Source: Thermoflexus sp.
Lineage (GTDB): Bacteria; Chloroflexota; Anaerolineae; Thermoflexales; Thermoflexaceae
Direction of reading: 5' to 3'
Length of the DNA: 48,162 nucleotides
NCBI RefSeq assembly: GCF_034432235.1
Contig: NZ_DAOUCJ010000009.1
Location: 1 to 48,162, forward strand
Part shown: piece by piece, positions 43,429 to 48,162 of the stretch
Layout: each line of letters opens with the position of its first letter
Numbering within the stretch: the first letter of the stretch is position 1
Made by a program: the position numbers and the translations under genes
Notes under the pieces: generated by a model
Told to the model about the DNA's origin: nothing
What the model saw: only the letters and a program-made list of their open reading frames with translations
Databases searched by the model: none

Positions 43429-43756
43429 CGCCGCACCTCCTGATCGCTCCACCTCCCGCAGCCCGCCAGGACTCCGTCTCCTATTCCCGATCACCCTGCG
43501 CGTTCTCATTCGGGGCTGGCGCGACTGGCCTTCGATCGGGAAGGCCGGGATCGGCCTTCTCTACGACTCCGAGGGCCGCGGGGAAAGGGAGAAAAAGATC
43601 CCTTAGAGATCAGGACAGCCATCCCCCGGGCCTTCGGGAGGAAGCCCACTGTCTTCATTTTTAAATAAAACCGCAGATTCGACAAACCGGGATTCCCAGG
43701 GCAAACTGGATCCATTCCGACGCGGAGCCTGAGCACGACTCAGAGGAGGAAACGAA
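43429..43756. other. Divergent intergenic region between regulator and YhfC-like gene
   Basis: 328 bases. A stem GGCCTTC/GAAGGCC (with GATCGG loop) lies near 43537-43556, and GGCCTTC recurs close by. An AT-rich stretch (TTTTTAAATAAAA) is near 43660. I see no clear promoter hexamers and no gene. Binding sites for the adjacent regulator would be expected here. Confidence 0.35.
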
Positions 43757-44533
43757 ATGGATGTCTGGGTTCGAGCCAGCGCTATGCTGCTGATCTTGTT
43801 GGGAGGACCCGCCTTGGCTCTGGGGGCGCAGGCCCGATGGAGGCGACCTGCGGCATGGCTAGGGGTCGGCGCCCTGACGTTCACAGGGGCACAAGCCCTG
43901 CGATGGCCCCTGCTGGCCGGGCTGACCGTGCTGTTTCAGCGCGGATGGCTCCCCCGGCCCTCCGACCCCCACATCCTGAATCTGGTGATCCTCAGCCTCT
44001 CGGCTGGCCTCTTTGAGGAGACCGCCCGCTGGCTGGGGATGCGCTGGGCGCACCGTCGCCAGACGCGCGCCGGGAAGAGCCTGGACGATACCGATATCCT
44101 GGTGCTGGGCCTGGCCCATGGCGGCACAGAGGCCTTCTGGGTAGGGTTGCTGGGATGGATCCAGCTGATCGTCATGCGGCTGATGCAGGAAGGCGTGCTT
44201 CCGATCCCCCCAGGGATGGAGGGCGCCGTCACCGCCTACTGGGCGACACCCGCCTGGCTTCCTTGGGTGGGCGCGCTGGAGCGGGGAATGGCCATCCTCA
44301 TCCACATCGGCTTTGCTTTCCTGATCGCGTGGGGGATTCGCCGGCGACAGCCTATCGGGTGGGGAGCCGCCGTGCTCCTGCACACGCTGGTGGACGGAAC
44401 CGTCGGCTATGTCAGGGCCCGCTGGGGGATGTGGGGGGCTGAAGGCATGGCCGCCCTCTGGGCGCTGGCCAGCGGGCTGATGATTTTACGGGCGAGGCGA
44501 TCCTTCTCTGGCACGCCATCCCCCGTGCGATAA
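43757..44533 (+). CDS. YhfC-like intramembrane metalloprotease family protein
   Basis: 258 residues with about seven membrane helices. The protease-like motifs are LFEETARWLGM (Glu-Glu), LGLAHGGTEAFWVGLLGW (His and Glu), ILIHIGFAFLIAWG and AAVLLHTLVDGTVGY. This set matches the YhfC/CPBP-like group of membrane metalloproteases (Abi-like glutamic/zinc type). GGAGG lies 9 bases before the ATG. Substrate and role are unknown; some relatives process peptides or sigma-factor regulators. Divergent from the DegS/DegU-type pair. Confidence 0.85.
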   Translation: MDVWVRASAMLLILLGGPALALGAQARWRRPAAWLGVGALTFTGAQALRWPLLAGLTVLFQRGWLPRPSDPHILNLVILSLSAGLFEETARWLGMRWAHRRQTRAGKSLDDTDILVLGLAHGGTEAFWVGLLGWIQLIVMRLMQEGVLPIPPGMEGAVTAYWATPAWLPWVGALERGMAILIHIGFAFLIAWGIRRRQPIGWGAAVLLHTLVDGTVGYVRARWGMWGAEGMAALWALASGLMILRARRSFSGTPSPVR

Positions 44534-44718
44534 TAACCGATGGTGCGAGGACATGGTCCGGCGATGAATTTCAGATACCGGTTGTCTGGATCACGGAGAG
44601 AGCAGATGGCCCTTCCTTCCCGCAGCCGATTGAGCGATGGCAAGGGGAAAATCACCGGAGCGCCAGGGGGCCTGCCACGCCCCCCTCGGGCCCTCAAACG
44701 TCTTTGGGAGTCGCCTGC

Positions 44719-46104
44719 ATGCGCTTCGACACACCCTCTCCCCTGTATGAGGCCATAGGACTGGTCCCCGGATCGGTGATCGCTTTCGTTGGAGCGGGCG
44801 GAAAGACGACAGCCGCCTGGCGGCTGCTCCACGAGCTCGGGCAGCCTGGGGCTCCAGCGGTGTGGACCACGACGACCCACATCGTCGAGCCGATCCTTCC
44901 GGAGGGAACAGGGTTGCTGCTCACCGAGAACCCCATCCCCGGGATGCTCCGGCCCCTCCTCCAGCGGCTCCCCCGCTGGGTCCTCGGCGCCCGGCGGGCC
45001 GAGGCGCTGCCGGAGCCCCCGGACGGGCCTTACCCGGCCCATCCGTGGAAACTGAAGGGGCTGTCGCCGGAACAGCTGGACCGTCTGATCCCGAGGATGC
45101 CGGAGGCCTCGTGGCTGATCGAGGCCGATGGCGCGCGCCGCATGCTCCTGAAATGGCCTGCTGCCCATGAGCCCGCCCTGCCCGAGGAGATCGACGCGGT
45201 GGCCGCAGTGGCCAGCCTGGAAGCCCTGGGGCGCCCGATCGGCACCGTGACGCACCGAGCCGGGCAGGCGATCGCTCACCTGGGAGGTGAGCTGAACGAT
45301 CCGGTCACTCCGGAATGGATCGCCGCTTTGATCCGCCATCCCCAGGGCGGGCAAAAAGGGATCCCGCCGGGGGCGCGCCGCCTCCTGCTGCTCACCCGGG
45401 AGCGAACCTGGGATCCTCAGGCTTTCGAAGCGGTGTGCGCGGCGCTGGACCCTTCCCCCTTCGAATGCATCGTGGCTCTGGTGGACGGCGAGCCGGTGGC
45501 CCGGGTGGGTTCCCTCCACACCCCGGTAGCGGGGATCGTGCTGGCCGCCGGCGAGGGGCGGCGGTTCGGCAGGCCCAAGGCGCTGGCCGACTGGCACGGC
45601 CGCCCCCTGGTGCGCCATGTGGTCGCGCTGGCCCAACGCGCCGGGCTGGATCCCGTGATCGTGGTGGTAGGAGCCCAAGCGACCTCGGTGCGGAAGGCGC
45701 TGATCGGCCTGCCGGTGCGCATCGTGGAGAACCCCGCGTGGCCGGAGGGGATGAGCCGTTCCATCCAGGCCGGCCTGCAGGCCCTTCCCCCGGAGGTGGA
45801 AGCGTTTGTGCTCCTTCAGGTGGACCAGCCCATGGTGCGCCCGCGCTGGCTACGCCAGCTGATCGAGGTCCACCGGGCAACCGCCCGGCCGCTGGTCGTC
45901 GGCACGGTGGGCGGAGATCCGCGTCCGCCGGCGCTGTTCGCCCGACCGCTGTTCCCCGCGCTGCGGGAGCTCCGGGGGGATCAGGGCGGGCGCCCGCTGA
46001 TCCAGGCGTTCCCCGAAGCTGTCGCGCGGATCCCGGTGCCCGATCCCACGTGGGTGATGGATTTCGACACCCCGGAGGCCTATCAGCGGCTATCCAGGCT
46101 CTGA
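44719..46104 (+). CDS. Fusion of YqeC-like and MocA-like (molybdenum cofactor cytidylyltransferase) domains
   Basis: 461 residues. The N-terminal domain (1-250) is YqeC-like: P-loop IAFVGAGGKTTAAW, VWTTTTHIVEP and WLIEADGARRMLLKWPAAHE. The protein YqeC is linked to maturation of selenium-dependent molybdenum hydroxylases. The C-terminal domain (about 272-460) is a MobA-like nucleotidyltransferase of MocA type: GIVLAAGEGRRFGRPKALAD, VVVGAQATSV, GMSRSIQAGL and LLQVDQPMV. It would transfer CMP to molybdopterin. The fusion suggests both act on the same hydroxylase maturation route. ATG 44719 has GGGAG 8 bases upstream. No molybdoenzyme gene lies in the window. Confidence 0.88.
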   Translation: MRFDTPSPLYEAIGLVPGSVIAFVGAGGKTTAAWRLLHELGQPGAPAVWTTTTHIVEPILPEGTGLLLTENPIPGMLRPLLQRLPRWVLGARRAEALPEPPDGPYPAHPWKLKGLSPEQLDRLIPRMPEASWLIEADGARRMLLKWPAAHEPALPEEIDAVAAVASLEALGRPIGTVTHRAGQAIAHLGGELNDPVTPEWIAALIRHPQGGQKGIPPGARRLLLLTRERTWDPQAFEAVCAALDPSPFECIVALVDGEPVARVGSLHTPVAGIVLAAGEGRRFGRPKALADWHGRPLVRHVVALAQRAGLDPVIVVVGAQATSVRKALIGLPVRIVENPAWPEGMSRSIQAGLQALPPEVEAFVLLQVDQPMVRPRWLRQLIEVHRATARPLVVGTVGGDPRPPALFARPLFPALRELRGDQGGRPLIQAFPEAVARIPVPDPTWVMDFDTPEAYQRLSRL

Positions 46105-46168
46105 GCGCGCGCAGCCCATCGCCTGCACCTGAAAAGCTGTCTCATTTCTCTCATGGGGGCGATCCATC

Positions 46169-47005
46169 ATGGAAGAACTTCGTCGCCTTCGCCATCTGAT
46201 CATCGATATGGACGGCGTCCTGTGGCGGGGGAAGCGGCCGATGGAAGGCCTCACGGACTTCTTCGCTTTCCTGCGACGCCATGAGATCCGCTTCGTCCTG
46301 GCCACGAACAACGCCAGCCGCTCCCGGATGGATTACGTGGAGCAGCTCGCCCGTTTCGGGGTGACCGTGCGCCCCGAGGAGGTGCTGCCCTCCTGCGACG
46401 CCACGGCCTTCTACCTTCAGCAGATCGCCCCTGCCGGTGCCCGGGTGCTGGTCGTGGGGGAACAGGCCCTCCGCGCCGCCCTGAGTGAGGCGGGCTTTCA
46501 GGTGGTCGATGAGGAGAATGTGGATTTCGTTGTGGTCGGCCTGGATTGGGGCCTGACGTATGCCAAGCTGGCCCGGGCCGCTCGGGCGATCTGGAACGGC
46601 GCCCGCTTCATCGGGACCAACCCGGATCCGGTGTGGCCGGGGGAAGACGGCCTGTATCCGGGCAATGGAGCGACCCTGGCCTTCCTGGAACGGGCCACCG
46701 GCGTCTCGCCGATCGTGGTCGGCAAGCCAGAGCCTCTCATGTTCCAGATCGCGATGCAGCGGATGGGCGCTGTTCCGGAAACCACCGCGGTGATCGGCGA
46801 TCAGCTGCCCACGGATATCCTCGGGGGGAAGCGGGCCGGCCTCCGCACCATCCTGATGCTTTCCGGGGCGACTACCCCATCGATGCTGGCCGAAAGCCCG
46901 GTGCAGCCGGATATGGTCTTCGCCGATATCCGGGCGCTCACCGCGGCCTGGGAAGCAGCCCTCACCGCACCCGATCCGAAGGAATGCCCTCAACGCCTCA
47001 GGTGA
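46169..47005 (+). CDS. HAD-IIA family phosphatase (NagD-like)
   Basis: 278 residues. All four HAD motifs are intact: LIIDMDGVLWRG (nucleophile and acid Asp), ATNNAS, the Lys in VVGKPEPLMFQIAM and VIGDQLPTDILGGKRAGL. The cap domain (about 85-185) and GTNPDPVWPGEDGLYPGNG mark the IIA (NagD/PGP/AraL) subfamily. These enzymes dephosphorylate sugar or nucleoside monophosphates or 2-phosphoglycolate. A specific substrate cannot be inferred. Downstream of the MocA fusion by 64 bases, so possibly co-transcribed. Confidence 0.93.
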   Translation: MEELRRLRHLIIDMDGVLWRGKRPMEGLTDFFAFLRRHEIRFVLATNNASRSRMDYVEQLARFGVTVRPEEVLPSCDATAFYLQQIAPAGARVLVVGEQALRAALSEAGFQVVDEENVDFVVVGLDWGLTYAKLARAARAIWNGARFIGTNPDPVWPGEDGLYPGNGATLAFLERATGVSPIVVGKPEPLMFQIAMQRMGAVPETTAVIGDQLPTDILGGKRAGLRTILMLSGATTPSMLAESPVQPDMVFADIRALTAAWEAALTAPDPKECPQRLR

Positions 47006-47014
47006 TCCCATCGA

Positions 47015-47290
47015 TCAGTCCGGATACCGAGCGGTGTTACCCATCGTGGGATTACCCCTATGGCCTTTAGATACCAGGAGGTGGGTCTCCGTCATCTTCG
47101 CCATAGGCAACGGGAACAGGCGGAGTGAAGGACAGTATAAAAGGAGACGGCCCTCGGAGAAGGCGCGGATCAGAACCTCGTCATCCGTAGCTCCGCGCAG
47201 GATTTCCGCAACGTAGAGGATATCATGACCATCGCTACGCAAGGCGTCTATCCGCCCGGCATCCCAGCCCTCATCGGCCAGGAATCTCAC
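47015..47290 (-). CDS. DUF5615 PIN-like protein, shortened or decayed
   Basis: 91 residues from GTG 47290 (GGGAG 7 bases upstream). The first 55 residues (VRFLADEGWDAGRIDALRSD, then GHDILYVAEILRGATDDEVL and FSEGRLLL) match the DUF5615 PIN-like family, often found as toxin-like genes beside antitoxins. The family then continues with a TxDKDFG-type acidic motif; here it is replaced by CPSLRLFPLPMAKMTETHLL, with no such motif. The catalytic half is thus missing, and the gene is probably a remnant. No antitoxin gene is evident. It lies tail to tail with the HAD gene. Confidence 0.6.
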   Translation of the reverse strand: MRFLADEGWDAGRIDALRSDGHDILYVAEILRGATDDEVLIRAFSEGRLLLYCPSLRLFPLPMAKMTETHLLVSKGHRGNPTMGNTARYPD

Positions 47291-47375
47291 GGGTGTTCTC
47301 CCTCGGCGAAGACAATCTCTTCCTAGGCCAGATCGTCCGCAGCGAAGGCAAGACATCGGAACATGCCCGCCGACC

Positions 47376-48162
47376 ATGCGCCGACAGATCCTCTCGGGAA
47401 CCTGGTGGTTTCGCCCGGTAGGGGGTGCGGAGTGGCTGCCGGGGCGGGTGCCTGGCAGCGTCCATCTGGATCTGCTCTCCATAGGTCGGATCCCGGATCC
47501 CTTCCTGAGCGATCACCTCTCCCGCGTCGCCTGGATCGCCGAGACGGATTGGGAATACCGGTGCGACTTCCAGCCCGACGACGCGCTCGCCCTCTGCGAG
47601 CGGGTGGAGCTGGTTTGCGCCGGCCTGGATACCCTGGCCGAGGTCTTCCTCAACGGGGAACGCCTGGGCGAGACCCGCAACATGTTCCGCTCGTATCGCT
47701 GGGAGATCCGGGCGCTTCTCCGGCCTGGCATGAACACGCTGATGATCCGCCTGCGCTCGCCCCTTGCCTTCGTCCGCACACAGCATCGCCGTCGCCCGCT
47801 CCCCGGCCTCGGACATCCCGGGGTCGCCCATCTGCGCAAGGCGCCCGCTCACTTCGGATGGGACTGGGGACCGGAGCTCCCCACCCTGGGGATCTGGCAG
47901 GCAGTCGCCCTGGAGGGTTTCTCCATCGCCCGCATCGAGGATCTGCACATCCGTCAGCGCCATGCCGACGGGCGCGTGACCCTCATGCTGCGAGCCCGCG
48001 TGGAGCGATGGCAGGATCTCCCCCTCTCGCTCCGGATTGCCCTGGTGGACCCGGAAGGCAACGTCTCCCGCTGGGAGTTCCCCTTGCGGGAAGAGAGCCT
48101 CACCATCGAAATCCCTATCGAGCGTCCCCTTCTATGGTGGCCCAGCGGGCTGGGAGCGCAGC
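47376..48162 (+). CDS. Beta-mannosidase-like glycoside hydrolase family 2, N-terminal part (cut by window edge)
   Basis: 262 residues to the right edge. The N-terminal jelly-roll of GH2 beta-mannosidases is recognisable: WLPGRVPGSVHLDLLSIGRI, IPDPF, AWIAETDWEYR, then GLDTLAEVFLNGERLGETRN and HFGWDWGPELPTLGIWQAV, with the next immunoglobulin-like domain starting after residue 185. Catalytic residues lie beyond the window. It probably hydrolyses beta-mannosides; beta-glucuronidase or galactosidase relatives are less likely given the VPGSVHLDL signature. ATG 47376 has only a weak ribosome site. Confidence 0.88.
   Translation, partial: MRRQILSGTWWFRPVGGAEWLPGRVPGSVHLDLLSIGRIPDPFLSDHLSRVAWIAETDWEYRCDFQPDDALALCERVELVCAGLDTLAEVFLNGERLGETRNMFRSYRWEIRALLRPGMNTLMIRLRSPLAFVRTQHRRRPLPGLGHPGVAHLRKAPAHFGWDWGPELPTLGIWQAVALEGFSIARIEDLHIRQRHADGRVTLMLRARVERWQDLPLSLRIALVDPEGNVSRWEFPLREESLTIEIPIERPLLWWPSGLGAQ

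Noticed and set aside
1..48162. CRISPR arrays, insertion sequences, phage genes, rRNA
   Set aside because: Read for regularly spaced direct repeats, transposase motifs, integrase/capsid motifs and rRNA segments; none seen.

Overview
GC-rich bacterial chromosomal DNA with densely packed, mostly single-copy housekeeping and signalling genes. There is no rRNA, phage, insertion sequence or CRISPR array. A thermophile-like member of the Chloroflexota (Anaerolineae/Thermoflexia type) is my best guess. It rests on the gene style: very large GAF-domain sensor kinases, an enlarged SecA, a probable F420-type luciferase-like oxidoreductase, a YqeC-MocA fusion and small zinc-ribbon proteins. This is an inference, not proof.

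Layout. 1-4961 (minus strand) is a tight run: patatin phospholipase, NarL-type response regulator, CorC/CBS membrane protein, then a polar amino-acid ABC transporter (ATPase, lipoprotein binding protein, and the first codons of a probable permease cut by the left edge). 5153-7092 (plus) holds an exported glycosidase-like protein and Maf. It is followed by a tRNA-Asn with a textbook promoter and terminator, and by a 52-residue zinc-ribbon gene. 7448-9566 (minus) has a radical-SAM/HhH protein, an RpiB-like protein and a small unknown. 9847-20775 is dominated by two sensor kinases (1077 and about 2128 residues, the second with about ten GAF domains) flanking adenosine deaminase.

21133-25206 is an oversized secA. 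25762-28833 has a CvpA-like membrane protein, coaBC, xpt and an FmdB-like zinc ribbon. 29194-34400 (plus) has gmk-rarA (overlapping), an orphan ParA, a membrane protein and fabD (overlapping). ndk converges on fabD across an 18-bp perfect hairpin. 35146-37243 (plus) has a three-S1-domain protein whose start region is a perfect 33-bp tandem duplication, and a ParB-fold protein. 37265-40397 (minus) has an RluD-type pseudouridine synthase, a BchI/ChlI-type AAA ATPase and a luciferase-like oxidoreductase. 40626-48162 has a PAP2 phosphatase, a DegS/DegU-type two-component pair, a YhfC-like membrane protease, the YqeC-MocA fusion, a NagD-type HAD phosphatase, a shortened DUF5615 protein and the start of a GH2 beta-mannosidase.

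Signalling is the strongest theme: three histidine kinases and two NarL-type regulators, only one pair of them adjacent. I found no cassette that clearly forms a new defence or biosynthetic system. The most unusual items are the ten-GAF kinase, the enlarged SecA, the RpiB homologue lacking the usual catalytic histidines, the duplicated start region of the S1 gene, the ParB-fold protein and the perfect palindromes between genes.
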